64,000 bases of DNA from Rikenellaceae bacterium (GCA_015059965.1 SUZM01000002.1:66251-130250); one strand, 5' to 3'; numbered from the stretch's first letter, positions 8,068 through 16,390 are shown. Made by a program: numbers and translations. The notes: generated by a model from the sequence alone, not told the origin.

Positions 8068-8331
8068 TTACGCATTACCTTTAGCCTTCTCATGCTCCAC
8101 GTCGCAGCCGGCGCAGTTGCCTGTGCAGCCCACATCGCCACAGCTCACCGTGCCATCGTCGTCGCGAGTCTCCTGCACTGCGCAACGAATTCCCAGCTTC
8201 TGCATGTTCTTGTTTGTCGAGATCTCGCCATCAATGTAATGGCCTTTGATCATGATCGTGAGCGACAAACCAATCACGAAGAACCCCAAAGCTCCCACAG
8301 CAAAGAGCAGTACTATCCACCAATTTTCCAT
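8068..8331 (-). CDS. Small single-span membrane protein with Cys-rich tail
   Basis: 87 residues. Residues 4-29 (WWIVLLFAVGALGFFVIGLS and on) form one transmembrane segment. The C-terminal soluble tail has an isolated Cys at about 50 and then a cluster CGDVGC, CTGNC, CAGCD (about 64-76), spacing suited to a metal or iron-sulfur ligand set. It is divergent from trkA with abutting promoters. I do not recognise a named family; small Cys-rich membrane proteins of this type are seen in Bacteroidales. An electron-transfer or metal-sensing role is a guess from the Cys spacing. Confidence 0.8.
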   Translation of the reverse strand: MENWWIVLLFAVGALGFFVIGLSLTIMIKGHYIDGEISTNKNMQKLGIRCAVQETRDDDGTVSCGDVGCTGNCAGCDVEHEKAKGNA

Positions 8332-8376
8332 TTTGCGAACTTTAAATAACCGCTGTAAAATTTTGAAATTCGGCTA

Positions 8377-8407
8377 CAAATATATACATTTGTAGCTAAA
8401 TTGCAAA
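8377..8407 (-). promoter_or_regulatory. Promoter of the Cys-rich membrane-protein gene
   Basis: On the minus strand the -33 box TTTG (plus 8404-8407) and the -7 box TATATTTG (plus 8377-8384) are separated by exactly 19 bases. It lies 46 bases from the start codon. Confidence 0.78.
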
Positions 8408-8426
8408 ATGGCGGCCAATTTTGTGG

Positions 8427-8434
8427 TATTTTTG
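8427..8434 (+). promoter_or_regulatory. Probable -7 box of trkA
   Basis: TATTTTTG matches TAnnTTTG and lies 31 bases before the trkA ATG. No well-spaced -33 box is seen (TTG at 8401-8403 gives a 23-base spacer), so this promoter may be weak or activator-dependent. It is back-to-back with the minus-strand promoter at 8377-8407. Confidence 0.5.
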
Positions 8435-8464
8435 ATCGCCGATCGTTAATTAGGTAGAAAAAGC

Positions 8465-9802
8465 ATGAAAATAGTCATTGCCGGTGCCGGAGAGATGGGT
8501 AACCACCTGGCCAAGATGCTCTCTGGAAGTGGCCACGAAATCACGGTGGTGGATAAGGACCCCAAGCTCCTGGAGGACGTGGGCTCCTTGGCCGATGTGG
8601 TTACTGTGGAGGGGGACTCCACGGCTTTCCGCACCCTGCGCCGCGCCTCGATGCGCAAGTGCGACCTCTTTATCGCCGTGAACCACGAGGAGAACGACAA
8701 CATCCTCTCGGCGACCCTCGCCAAGCAGCTGGGGGCCAAGAAGTCCATTGCCCGTATTGACAACAACGAATACCTGGAGCCCAACAACAAGGAGATCTTC
8801 ATTGAGATGGGTATCGACTACCTCTTCTATCCCGAGAAGGTGGCTGCCCAGGAGGTGATCAACCTCTTGGGACACACCTCGACCACCGAGTATGTCGATT
8901 TCTCGAGTGGGCGCCTCTCGCTTGTGGTCTTCCGCCTGGAGCCCTCGTCGGTGCTGATCGGGCGTGCCCTGGCGGGTTTCGGCGAGGAGGCCCAGCTGCC
9001 GTACCGCACGGTAGCCATCGCGCGTAGCGGTCAGACCATCATCCCGGGACCCCTGGAGCGCTTTATGGAGGGGGATGTGGTCTACGTCATCTCACGCCAG
9101 GATGCCGTTCGCGAGGTGATGGAGCTCTCGGGTCAGCACTCCGTGGAGATCAAGAACATGATGATCCTTGGCGGATCGCGCATCGGCATTCAGATCGCTA
9201 CGGCCCTGCAGGACGACCTGAACATCAAGTTGGTGGACTATAATGCCGAGAAGGCCTACCGCCTGGCCGAGATCCTCGAGCGTACACTTATCATCAACGA
9301 GGACGGCCGCAATACCGAGGCGATGATGGAGGAGGGACTCTCCAATATGGATGCCTTCGTGGCTGTTACGGGACGCTCCGAAACGAACATCCTGACCGCT
9401 ATGTTGGCCAAGCGCCTGGGCGTGAAGAAGGTGATCGCCGAGGTGGAGAACATGAACTACATCAACCTGGCGGAGAGTATCGGTATCGACACGATCATCA
9501 ACAAGAAGCTGGTGACCGCCTCCAACATCTTCCGCTTTACGATGAATACCGATGTGCAGGCCATCAAGTGCCTCACGGGAAGTGATGCCGAGGTGCTGGA
9601 GTTTATCGTCAAACCCAATTCTCCTGCCACCAAGGCCCGTATCCGTGACCTGAATTTCCCCTCGAACGCCATCATTGGCGGTATCGTGCGGGGCGACAAG
9701 GTCTTTATCGCTGTGGGTGGCACCGAGATCAAGGCTTACGACCGCGTGGTGGTCTTTGCCATGCGTGGATCGGTAGAGAAGGTGGGACTCTACTTCAATT
9801 GA
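8465..9802 (+). CDS. trkA: Trk-type potassium uptake regulator TrkA
   Basis: 445 residues, the usual double-RCK size. Two NAD-binding Rossmann halves are visible: VIAGAGEMGNHLA near the N-terminus and MILGGSRIGIQIA near residue 237, each followed by an RCK_C segment (LIGRALAGF near 166; PATKARIRDL near 389). TrkA is the peripheral cytoplasmic subunit that binds NAD(H)/ATP and gates the TrkH/TrkG potassium channel. The partner trkH usually follows in Bacteroidales, but here the gene ends directly in repeat sequence and GH3 comes next, so trkH must be elsewhere. The final A of the TGA stop (9802) is also the first base of the repeat element. Confidence 0.96.
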   Translation: MKIVIAGAGEMGNHLAKMLSGSGHEITVVDKDPKLLEDVGSLADVVTVEGDSTAFRTLRRASMRKCDLFIAVNHEENDNILSATLAKQLGAKKSIARIDNNEYLEPNNKEIFIEMGIDYLFYPEKVAAQEVINLLGHTSTTEYVDFSSGRLSLVVFRLEPSSVLIGRALAGFGEEAQLPYRTVAIARSGQTIIPGPLERFMEGDVVYVISRQDAVREVMELSGQHSVEIKNMMILGGSRIGIQIATALQDDLNIKLVDYNAEKAYRLAEILERTLIINEDGRNTEAMMEEGLSNMDAFVAVTGRSETNILTAMLAKRLGVKKVIAEVENMNYINLAESIGIDTIINKKLVTASNIFRFTMNTDVQAIKCLTGSDAEVLEFIVKPNSPATKARIRDLNFPSNAIIGGIVRGDKVFIAVGGTEIKAYDRVVVFAMRGSVEKVGLYFN

Positions 9803-9927
9803 TTTTTGATTTTATGCGGCATATTTTGCACATCCCTGGTTTGCCCCGAATGGGCAGTACCTCAAGTACAGCCCATCCGTGACAATCGGCACGATGCACA
9901 AAATCTGCTCGCCTAAAATGCAAAAAT
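9802..9927. repeat. Intergenic hairpin repeat, full unit 2
   Basis: The left end ATTTTTGATTTTA (9802-9814) begins on the last base of the trkA stop codon, and the right end is TAAAATGCAAAAAT (9914-9927, one extra G versus the other copies). The core hairpin at about 9847-9878 is CCGAATGGGCAGTAC, loop CTCAA, GTACAGCCCATCCG. Confidence 0.88.
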
Positions 9928-9932
9928 CGGGA

Positions 9933-10005
9933 AGGTATGCGGCATATTTTGCACATCCCTTGTTTGTCCCGAATGGGCAGTACCTCAAGTACAGCCCTTT
10001 AGGGA
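9933..10005. repeat. Partial tandem copy of the hairpin repeat
   Basis: It repeats the left-central part of the preceding unit (the words GCGGCATATTTTGCACATCC and GAATGGGCAGTACCTCAAGT recur 130 bases on). The copy then diverges in its 3' arm (AGCCCTTTAGGGA) and has no right end; it runs into heptamer repeats. Confidence 0.82.
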
Positions 10006-10007
10006 AT

Positions 10008-10042
10008 GAGCAATGAGTAATGAGCAATGAGCAATGGGCAAT
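10008..10042. repeat. Heptamer tandem repeat (GAGYAAT)5
   Basis: Five consecutive 7-base units: GAGCAAT, GAGTAAT, GAGCAAT, GAGCAAT, GGGCAAT. This is the reverse complement of the ATTRCTC array at 26645-26693. Confidence 0.85.
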
Positions 10043-10089
10043 TTCGATATGTAAGCCTAATTGCTGACTGCTGACAACTAAAAAGATCG

Positions 10090-11550
10090 ATGGGATTGAA
10101 GAACAACATATTGCGTAAGGTTTTCGAGCCGCGTCTGAGGGCGATCGATCGTTTCCGTCGCCACCCTCTGGAGGTGCAGCGCGAGGTGTTGCATGCCCGG
10201 TTGAGTGAGGGGGCCAACTCCCTGTTCGGGCGCGAGCGCGGGATGGAGGCCGGTTGGAGCCCCGAGTGCTTCGCACGCAAGGTTGAGACCTTTGATTATG
10301 AGCGCTTCAAACCCTACATCGAGCGGATGCTTCAGGGAGAGCGTGATGTAACGACCTCCGGGCGGGTGGATGCCTTTGCCCAGTCGTCGGGCACCACCTC
10401 CGAACGCAGCAAGTACATCCCCGTAACGCGGGCCTCGGTCTTTGAAAATCACACGCGCGGAATGCGCGATGTGGCGGCTCTCTTCCAGGCGGCACACCCT
10501 GCATCGACCCTCTTGGATGGCAAGATCCTCACCCTCGGCGGCTCCTGTCGAGTGGAGCAAAACCACTGGGTGGGCGACCTCTCGGGGTTGTTGATCAAGT
10601 ATACCGCCCCTTGGAATGCGATAACCTGCACTCCTCGCGCCTCGATCGGTCTGATCTCCGACTTCCGGCAGAAGTGCGAGGCGATCTGCCGCCACTGCAC
10701 ACAGCAGGATGTGCGGGCCTTTGCCGGGGTCCCCTCGTGGAATCTCGAGTTGATGCGTGCCGTGCTCGACTATACGGGCAAGGCGAATCTGAAGGAGGTG
10801 TGGCCACAACTGGAGTGTTTCGCCCATGGTGGTGTCTCGTTTGCCCCCTACCGCGAGGCCTTTCGGGAGCTGATACCCGACGATGCAATGTGCTACATGG
10901 AGAGCTACAACGCTTCGGAGGGCTTCTTTGCCCTGGCCGACGACCCGGCGCGCGACGATATGCTCCTGATGCTGGACTACGGTACCTACTACGAATTCCG
11001 CCGAGGGGAGGAGATTCTCCCCCTGGAGGGGGTGAAGGTGGGGGAGTCCTATGCCCTGCTCATCACTTCGAACAACGGCCTGTGGCGCTATGAGATTGGC
11101 GATACGGTGACCTTTACCTCGACCTTGCCCTACCGCATTCGTTTTGCGGGGCGCACACGTCAGTTTATCAACGTCTTTGGTGAGGAGCTGATTGTCGATA
11201 ACGCTGAGCGGGCCTTGGGTGAGGTGTGTCGTAAGACGGGTGCGCGGGTCGAGGAGTATACGGTGGCTCCGCGTTTCATGACCCTGGAGCGAAACGGGGC
11301 CCACGAATGGGTCGTGGAGTTTTCGCGCGAGCCCTCCGATCGTAAGCTCTTTGCCGAGCTGCTCGATGAGGCCCTGCGGCGCATCAACTCCGACTACGAT
11401 GCCAAGCGCCGCTCGACACTCGACACTCTGGTGCTCTATGCCGTGCCTCGGGGTACCTTTCTGGGGTGGATGCAGCGCTATGGGAAGAACAAAGTGCCCC
11501 GCATGATGAACGAACGCCGCGTGCTGGAGCAGGTCTTGGATGGACAATGA
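10090..11550 (+). CDS. GH3 auxin-responsive-promoter family protein (acyl-adenylate ligase fold)
   Basis: 486 residues. The AMP-binding P-loop-like motif is visible as FAQSSGTTSERSKYIP near residues 95-110, followed by an FAGVPSW segment, YNASEGFFA near 271 and DTVTFTS/RIRFAGRTRQFINVFGEE near 337-361. These blocks are those of bacterial GH3 proteins. Plant GH3 enzymes adenylate a carboxylic acid and transfer it to an amino acid; in Bacteroidetes the substrate is not known. It sits 92 bases ahead of the dnk operon and may be separate. The start is the ATG just after repeat sequence; no clear promoter was found. Confidence 0.9.
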   Translation: MGLKNNILRKVFEPRLRAIDRFRRHPLEVQREVLHARLSEGANSLFGRERGMEAGWSPECFARKVETFDYERFKPYIERMLQGERDVTTSGRVDAFAQSSGTTSERSKYIPVTRASVFENHTRGMRDVAALFQAAHPASTLLDGKILTLGGSCRVEQNHWVGDLSGLLIKYTAPWNAITCTPRASIGLISDFRQKCEAICRHCTQQDVRAFAGVPSWNLELMRAVLDYTGKANLKEVWPQLECFAHGGVSFAPYREAFRELIPDDAMCYMESYNASEGFFALADDPARDDMLLMLDYGTYYEFRRGEEILPLEGVKVGESYALLITSNNGLWRYEIGDTVTFTSTLPYRIRFAGRTRQFINVFGEELIVDNAERALGEVCRKTGARVEEYTVAPRFMTLERNGAHEWVVEFSREPSDRKLFAELLDEALRRINSDYDAKRRSTLDTLVLYAVPRGTFLGWMQRYGKNKVPRMMNERRVLEQVLDGQ

Positions 11551-11565
11551 GCCGTTGAAGAGTAG

Positions 11566-11599
11566 AAAATCGTTGGAAAATCGTTGGAAAATCGTTCGG
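11566..11599. repeat. Eleven-base tandem repeat upstream of dnk
   Basis: AAAATCGTTGG occurs twice in full, with a third diverged copy (AAAATCGTTCGG). It lies in the short space between the GH3 gene and dnk. Confidence 0.8.
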
Positions 11600-11642
11600 A
11601 TTTAACCGCAAATAAGGTAAAACATAAGATAAGAAAACAGAC

Positions 11643-12260
11643 ATGTATATCGCAATTGCCGGAAATATCGGTAGCGGAAAGACAACGCTGACCGAGATCC
11701 TGACCCAAAGGTATGGGGCGAAGGCCTATTACGAAGAGCCCAACAACCCCTATATCGGCGATTTCTACGAGGATATGATGCGATGGTCTTTCCATTTGCA
11801 GATCTCCTTCCTCGGCAGCCGTATCAAGCAGACCATGGAGATGCTTGGCGAGAAGTCGGGCGACATCTTCCAGGATCGCACGATCTATGAGGATGCCCAC
11901 ATCTTTGCTCACAACCTTCATCAGATGGGCCTCATGGCCTCGCGTGACTGGGAGACCTACATGCGCATCTTTGAGTTGGTGACCAACCTGGTGCCGAAGC
12001 CCGATCTGCTGATCTATCTCAAGGCGAGCATCCCGACCCTCATTTCGCAAATTCGTCGCCGGGGACGCGAATACGAGATGAATATCGACGAGGAGTATCT
12101 CAAACGCCTGAACGACAAGTATGAGCACTGGATCAACGAGATCTATCAGGGGCAGGTGCTGGTGATCGACAAGGATGTGGACGACTTTGTGGCCGATCCT
12201 ACGATCATCGACCGAATTTGTGAACGCCTGGATGCCCTGAAGGCGGCCGAAAAGCGGTAG
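11643..12260 (+). CDS. Deoxynucleoside kinase
   Basis: 205 residues of the dNK/dCK/dGK family. The P-loop GNIGSGKTT lies at residues 8-16, a YEEPNNPY substrate-side block near 30, the DRTIYED motif near 79-85 and an arginine-rich lid (QIRRRGREYE) near 140. The enzyme phosphorylates a deoxynucleoside using ATP in nucleotide salvage; the preferred base (dA or dG are usual for such bacterial enzymes) cannot be read from sequence alone. It heads a compact run (gap of 6 bases to rsmF) and precedes translation- and regulation-related genes rather than nucleotide genes. Confidence 0.93.
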   Translation: MYIAIAGNIGSGKTTLTEILTQRYGAKAYYEEPNNPYIGDFYEDMMRWSFHLQISFLGSRIKQTMEMLGEKSGDIFQDRTIYEDAHIFAHNLHQMGLMASRDWETYMRIFELVTNLVPKPDLLIYLKASIPTLISQIRRRGREYEMNIDEEYLKRLNDKYEHWINEIYQGQVLVIDKDVDDFVADPTIIDRICERLDALKAAEKR

Positions 12261-12266
12261 AGCGAT

Positions 12267-13631
12267 ATGTTACCCCTGCCCACAGCCTTTTGTGAGCGCC
12301 TCGTGCGCGAGCTGGGAGCCGACGGGGCACAGGCTCTCTGTGCTTCGCTCGACACCCCGTCGCCTACGGCCGTGCGCCACCATCCCCTCAAGGGGGAGGG
12401 GGCACCCGAGGGGGAGCCGATCCCCTGGTCTTCTCGAGGAAGATACCTCTCGGAGCGCCCCTCCTTTACGCTCGACCCCCGCTTCCATGCGGGTGCCTAC
12501 TACGTTCAGGAGGCCTCCTCGCAATTTGTGGGGTGCCTGTTGCGTGGTGAGGCGATGGCGGGAAAGCGCCTCTTGGATCTCTGCGCCGCCCCGGGCGGAA
12601 AGAGTACCCTTTATGCCTCGCTGGTCGGACCCGAGGGGTTGGTGGTGGCCAATGAGGTCGATCGACGCCGGGTGCAGATTTTGGCCGACAATGTGCGCAA
12701 GTGGGGGATGGGCAATGTGGTGGTGACGACAAACCGCGCCGAGGATTTTGAGCCGCTGGCCGAATGGTTCGATGTGGTGGCGGTCGATGCCCCCTGTTCG
12801 GGTGAGGGGATGTTTCGCCGTCTGCCCGAGTCGCGCGAAGAGTGGAGCGAGGGGGCCGTGGAGCGCTGCTCGGCCATTCAGCGTGAGATTCTCGCCTCGG
12901 CCTGGCAGGCGTTGAAGCCCGGAGGAGTGCTGATCTACAGTACCTGTACCTTCAACCGCACAGAGGATGAGGAGGTGCTGGCCGACTTCGTTGCCTGCAC
13001 CGAAGGAGAGTTGGAGGCCGTGGAGCCTGTCTCTCAGGCCGAAGAGTGGGGGATCGTTACAGGCGAGGTCGGGCCCTTCCGCACCTATCGCTTCTATCCC
13101 CATCGTGCGCGTGGCGAGGGCTTCTTTGCTGCTGTGGTGCGCAAGGCCGGTGAGCCGAAGGCCTCTCGGGGTCGTGACCGTCGGCTCAAGTCGCAGGTTG
13201 CGCCCGTCGATAAGCGCGAGCAGCAGGAGCTTGCACGCTGGATCGAGGAGCCCGAACAGATGCGCTTCTACCGTGCCGGTGAGCTCCTTTATGCTGTTCG
13301 TTCCACGCACTACGAGGAGTTGGAGCGCCTTTCCGGGACCCTGCGCGTGATCTATGCCGGTGTAGCCATGGGGGAGATCTTTAAGGGGAAGCTCAAGCCC
13401 GACGGAGCATTGGCCCTCTATGTGGGGCTTCGTCGCGGGGTGCTTCCCGCGGCCGAACTCTCGGAGCCGGATGCCTTGGAGTATCTGCGTAAGGGCGATT
13501 TGCGTGCCGACCTCTTCGAGGAGGGACTCAACCTGGTTCTCTTCGAGGGCCACGCCCTCGGATTTGCCAAACGCATCGGAGGTCGGGTGAACAACCTCTA
13601 CCCCAATTCGTTGCGTATCGTAAATAAGTAA
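12267..13631 (+). CDS. rsmF: rRNA m5C methyltransferase of the RsmF/NOL1-NOP2-Sun family
   Basis: 454 residues. The SAM-binding motif LDLCAAPGGKSTLYASL lies near 94-110, the VDAPCSGEGMFRR motif near 173-185 and the catalytic-Cys motif YSTCTFNRTEDEEV near 224-237. The C-terminal 150 residues form the extra RNA-binding (pre-PUA/PUA-like) part typical of RsmF/YebU-type enzymes. The reaction is C5 methylation of a cytosine in 16S rRNA (C1407 in E. coli RsmF); the exact target here is inferred from family membership. It is 6 bases after dnk and 24 bases before the merR gene, so probably co-transcribed with them. Confidence 0.9.
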   Translation: MLPLPTAFCERLVRELGADGAQALCASLDTPSPTAVRHHPLKGEGAPEGEPIPWSSRGRYLSERPSFTLDPRFHAGAYYVQEASSQFVGCLLRGEAMAGKRLLDLCAAPGGKSTLYASLVGPEGLVVANEVDRRRVQILADNVRKWGMGNVVVTTNRAEDFEPLAEWFDVVAVDAPCSGEGMFRRLPESREEWSEGAVERCSAIQREILASAWQALKPGGVLIYSTCTFNRTEDEEVLADFVACTEGELEAVEPVSQAEEWGIVTGEVGPFRTYRFYPHRARGEGFFAAVVRKAGEPKASRGRDRRLKSQVAPVDKREQQELARWIEEPEQMRFYRAGELLYAVRSTHYEELERLSGTLRVIYAGVAMGEIFKGKLKPDGALALYVGLRRGVLPAAELSEPDALEYLRKGDLRADLFEEGLNLVLFEGHALGFAKRIGGRVNNLYPNSLRIVNK

Positions 13632-13655
13632 AGCGAATAAATAATATATATAGGT

Positions 13656-14231
13656 ATGGAGATTAAGAAGATGTTTTACTCGATGGGCGAGGTCTCGGAG
13701 ATGCTCGATGTAAAGCCCTCGCTGGTCCGCTATTGGGAGGGGCAGTTCGATGTCCTGAAGCCCAAGAAGAACAAGAAGGGTAATCGCCTCTTCTCGCCCG
13801 AGGATGTCGAGATGTTGAAGCTGATCTACCACTTGGTCAAGGAGCGCGGCATGACCCTCGAGGGGGCCAAGAAGTCCTTGAAACAGAACAAAAAGTCGAT
13901 CTCGCGCGACAGCGAACTCCTGGAGCGCCTGCAACGTGTGCGTTCGCTCCTCGAGGAGGTGCGCGAAGATCTGAAGGCGGGCAAGGAGGATCTGCTCGTT
14001 GAGGAGGCTGTGGCCGCCCCGAAGCGCGCGCCGCGAGTGGCGAAGCCCAAGCGTGTAGCCGCTCCGGCCGACACCCCCGCAGAGACCCCTGCCGAGGGAA
14101 CGGGTGAGCAGCCCATGGAGGCCGAGCGCCCGAGTCGTCGTCCCCGAGCCCGCAAGGAGCAGCGGTCGGCCGAAAAGGAGCTCTTCGCCTTCTACGAACA
14201 ATCCCTATTCCAGAATAGCAATGAAAATTAA
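13656..14231 (+). CDS. MerR-family transcriptional regulator
   Basis: 191 residues. Residues 6-75 form a MerR winged-helix: YSMGEVSEMLDVKPSLVRYWE, then GNRLFSPEDVEMLKLIYHLV. A coiled-coil stretch follows (about 88-112), then an Ala/Pro/Lys-rich low-complexity tail (about 115-170), and the protein ends in a short KELFAFYEQSLF helix. No effector-binding Cys cluster or drug-binding domain is present. This form, one MerR domain plus disordered tail, is common in Bacteroidetes; its targets are not known. Its last 11 bases overlap the start of the nif3 gene. Confidence 0.88.
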   Translation: MEIKKMFYSMGEVSEMLDVKPSLVRYWEGQFDVLKPKKNKKGNRLFSPEDVEMLKLIYHLVKERGMTLEGAKKSLKQNKKSISRDSELLERLQRVRSLLEEVREDLKAGKEDLLVEEAVAAPKRAPRVAKPKRVAAPADTPAETPAEGTGEQPMEAERPSRRPRARKEQRSAEKELFAFYEQSLFQNSNEN

Positions 14232-15006
14232 GGAGATAGCCGCTGTAATCGAGCAGTTGGCCCCCCTGCAGTGGCAGGAGTCCTACGACAACTCGGGCCT
14301 GGTGGTGGGGCGCATGGAGCAGGAGGTGCAGAAGGCCCTAATCGCCGTCGATGTTACGGATGAAGTCCTCGATGAGGCTGAGCGCGAGGGGTGCGACCTG
14401 GTGATCACCCACCACCCGCTGATCTTCCATCCGCTCAAGCGTTTCAACGGCGAGGGCTATGTGCAGCGGCTGGTTGAACGGGCCATCCGCTCCGGAATCG
14501 CCCTCTATGCCTGCCATACCAATCTCGATAGTGCCCCCCATGGGATGAGTTGGCACCTGGCCTCGGAACTCGGCATCGAGAATCTGCAGCTGCTCGAACC
14601 TCGCCAGGCCAACCCCGAGACAGGCTTTGGTGTGGTGGGCGAGTTGCCTGAACAGATGAACCTCAAGGAGTATCTGGCCCGAATCAAGGCACATTTGGGC
14701 ATAGGCGCCATACGCCACAGCGCGCCGGCCACCGAAACCGTGAGGCGCATCGCCGTCTGCACCGGTTCGGGAGGTTCGCTCATGGAGGAGGCCCGACGTG
14801 CCGGCTGCGACCTCTACCTCACGGCCGACCTCAAATATAACGACTTCATGACCCCCGATGGAGCCTTCACAGTGGCCGATATCGGCCATTTTGAGAGCGA
14901 ATATTGCGCAATTCGAATTTTATTTGATGTTTTATCAAAAAAATTGCTTACCTTTGCGGTTCGCAAGAGTGAATACTCTTGCAATCCGATACACTATTTG
15001 GTGTAA
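14221..15006 (+). CDS. Nif3-like dinuclear metal-centre protein
   Basis: 261 residues. I start at the ATG at 14221, which overlaps the end of merR, because MKIKEIAAVIEQLAPLQWQESYDNSGL is the standard Nif3 N-terminus; a longer frame upstream would lie wholly inside merR. The metal ligands are visible: VITHHPLIF (residues about 60-68), CHTNLD (about 99-104) and IGHFESE near 221. Nif3/DUF34 proteins form toroidal hexamers with a two-metal site; GTP cyclohydrolase-like or other hydrolase roles are proposed for some members. The central CutA/PII-like insertion found in longer homologues (about 360 residues) is absent here. It is followed after 35 bases by the zinc-ribbon gene, its usual partner. 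Confidence 0.92.
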   Translation: MKIKEIAAVIEQLAPLQWQESYDNSGLVVGRMEQEVQKALIAVDVTDEVLDEAEREGCDLVITHHPLIFHPLKRFNGEGYVQRLVERAIRSGIALYACHTNLDSAPHGMSWHLASELGIENLQLLEPRQANPETGFGVVGELPEQMNLKEYLARIKAHLGIGAIRHSAPATETVRRIAVCTGSGGSLMEEARRAGCDLYLTADLKYNDFMTPDGAFTVADIGHFESEYCAIRILFDVLSKKLLTFAVRKSEYSCNPIHYLV

Positions 15007-15041
15007 ATTTTACTTATAAGTCTAAACTTAACATACAGATA

Positions 15042-15782
15042 ATGGCAACAAAGAAAACAGCGGAGGTTGATTATTCGATGCAGGAGAAGATCATTGCACT
15101 CTATGAGTTGCAGAAGATCGACAGCAAGATCGACGACATCAACAAAGTAAAGGGCGAACTCCCCTTGGAGGTTCAGGACCTGGAGGATGAACTGGCCGGT
15201 CTGAAGACCCGTATCGCCAACATCAATGCCGAGATCGAGGAGTTCAAGACCCTCTCCAACCAGCGTAAACGCGAGGTGGATCAGGCTAAGATTCAGATCG
15301 CCAACTACAAGCAGCAGCAGGACAACGTGCGCAATAACCGTGAGTTCGACACGCTGACCAAGGAGATCGAGTATCAGGAGCTTGAGATCGAGCTCGCCGA
15401 GAAGCGCCTCAGAGAGTATGCTGCCGGCATGAAGACCAAGAAGGCCGCCGCCGAGGAGGCTGAGGGCATCGCCGAGGAGCGTCAGAAGGACCTCGACGCC
15501 AAGAAGGCCGAGCTCGAGAGCATTGAGGCCGAGACTGCCGATCAGATCGCCGAGCTGCGCGCCAAGGGCGATAAGGCCAAGAGTCGTATCGACGAGCGTC
15601 TGCTGACCGCCTACAACCGAATTCGCGGCAGCGTGCGCAACGGCTTGGCCGTTGTTACCGTGCAGCGCGATGCTTGTGGCGGATGTTTCAACCACATTCC
15701 TCCCCAGCGTCAGGCCGAAATCCGCATGGGCAAGAAGATTATCGTTTGTGAGTATTGCGGGCGAATTCTTGTCTCCGAGTAA
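15042..15782 (+). CDS. Coiled-coil protein with C4 zinc ribbon
   Basis: 246 residues. I use the ATG at 15042, which gives MATKKTAEVDYSMQEK and follows the nif3 stop by 35 bases. Residues about 20-190 are a long antiparallel coiled coil (EVQDLEDELAGLKTRI, then KEIEYQELEIELAEKRL), and the end carries a zinc ribbon CGGC...CEYCGR (about 208-240). This is the zf-RING_7/CdsZ-type architecture that often follows nif3. Proposed functions of the family include nucleic-acid association; none is established here. Its TAA stop (15780-15782) shares its last A with the start of a hairpin repeat. Confidence 0.9.
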   Translation: MATKKTAEVDYSMQEKIIALYELQKIDSKIDDINKVKGELPLEVQDLEDELAGLKTRIANINAEIEEFKTLSNQRKREVDQAKIQIANYKQQQDNVRNNREFDTLTKEIEYQELEIELAEKRLREYAAGMKTKKAAAEEAEGIAEERQKDLDAKKAELESIEAETADQIAELRAKGDKAKSRIDERLLTAYNRIRGSVRNGLAVVTVQRDACGGCFNHIPPQRQAEIRMGKKIIVCEYCGRILVSE

Positions 15783-15905
15783 TTTTTGATTTTATAGGGC
15801 ATCTTTGTCCTTGCCGTCGGTCGGCTCGAATGGGCAGTACGCTAAGTACAGCCCATCCGAGCCGTCCTTCTTTAAGAACAAATCTGCTCCTCTAAAATCA
15901 AAAAT
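15782..15905. repeat. Intergenic hairpin repeat, full unit 3
   Basis: The left end ATTTTTGATTTTA starts on the last base of the zinc-ribbon gene's TAA, and the right end TAAAATCAAAAAT is at 15893-15905. The core hairpin (15822-15864) is CGGCTCGAATGGGCAGTAC, loop GCTAA, then its partner arm. The outer CGGCTCG/CGAGCCG pairs differ from those of other units but remain complementary. Confidence 0.9.
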
Positions 15906-15989
15906 ATGGGGTGCTGATGAATCTTAAAAGTGGCGTTACGCCACCCCGTCCGGGTTTCTTATTGCGATGCACAAAATCTGCTCCTCTAA
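15906..15989. repeat. CGTTACG-hairpin module, copy 1
   Basis: It contains GTGGCG, TTA, CGCCAC (15930-15944), then CCCGTCCGGGTTTCTTATTG, and ends in the shared joint CACAAAATCTGCTCCTCTAA. A second copy is at 29860-29953 and a diverged one at 4367-4425. Confidence 0.82.
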
Positions 15990-16174
15990 CTGCGTCCCCA
16001 GCCGAGCGCAAAGCGTAAGGCGAAAGCCTAACCAAAAAAGAAGATTGGGCCTGCAAATTTACTTGCAAGGCCAATCTTCTTTTTAGGTTATCCCCTTGGG
16101 GTCGCTTTGCCGAGGCGCCAGAGTAGAAACGGCGCAAAAAGTTGCCAACGGCAACGCGCCGTAAAATCAAAAAT
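15990..16174. repeat. Long composite repeat C, copy 1 (185 bp)
   Basis: It is almost identical to 29673-29859; the only differences I find are two single-base insertions in the other copy. It holds a terminator-like hairpin at 16034-16085 (stem about 20 pairs, AAGAAGATTGG arm and T-rich 3' arm). A nested hairpin CGGCGC-AAAAA-GTTGCC-AAC-GGCAAC-GCGCCG follows near 16129-16162. It ends with the family's right terminal motif. No coding frame is seen. Confidence 0.9.
16034..16085. terminator. Terminator-like hairpin inside composite repeat C
   Basis: A-rich AAAAAAGAAGATTGG arm, loop region GCAAATTTACTTGC, and the partner arm ending CTTCTTTTT. The A and T tracts on both flanks allow termination on either strand. 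It is downstream of the zinc-ribbon gene, about 250 bases on. Confidence 0.75.
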
Positions 16175-16382
16175 ATGTGGTGCTGTTGAAGGTTGGGAAA
16201 ACTGGGGGGCAATTCACAATTGGTTTGTGTACTTGAATTTCTCTGGTAATATGCTATGCGACAAGGAAAATAATTTTGAATTTTGAATTTTCAAACCCCA
16301 AACCTTTTTCCTTTCATCGGCCTATTCGTGATGAACTTTTGCGGGTTCGTTGAATTTATTTTATTTTCCGGTTTTATCTTCC

Positions 16383-16390
16383 TATTTTTG
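16383..16390 (+). promoter_or_regulatory. Probable -7 box of the fimbrillin-like gene
   Basis: TATTTTTG matches TAnnTTTG and lies 28 bases before the ATG at 16419; the -33 region is AT-rich without a clear TTG. The upstream spacer at 16262-16300 also has short ATTTTGA heptamers. Confidence 0.5.

Noticed and set aside
14104..14220. Upstream extension of the Nif3 protein
   Set aside because: It lies inside merR in another frame, and Nif3 homologues start at MKIKEIA.
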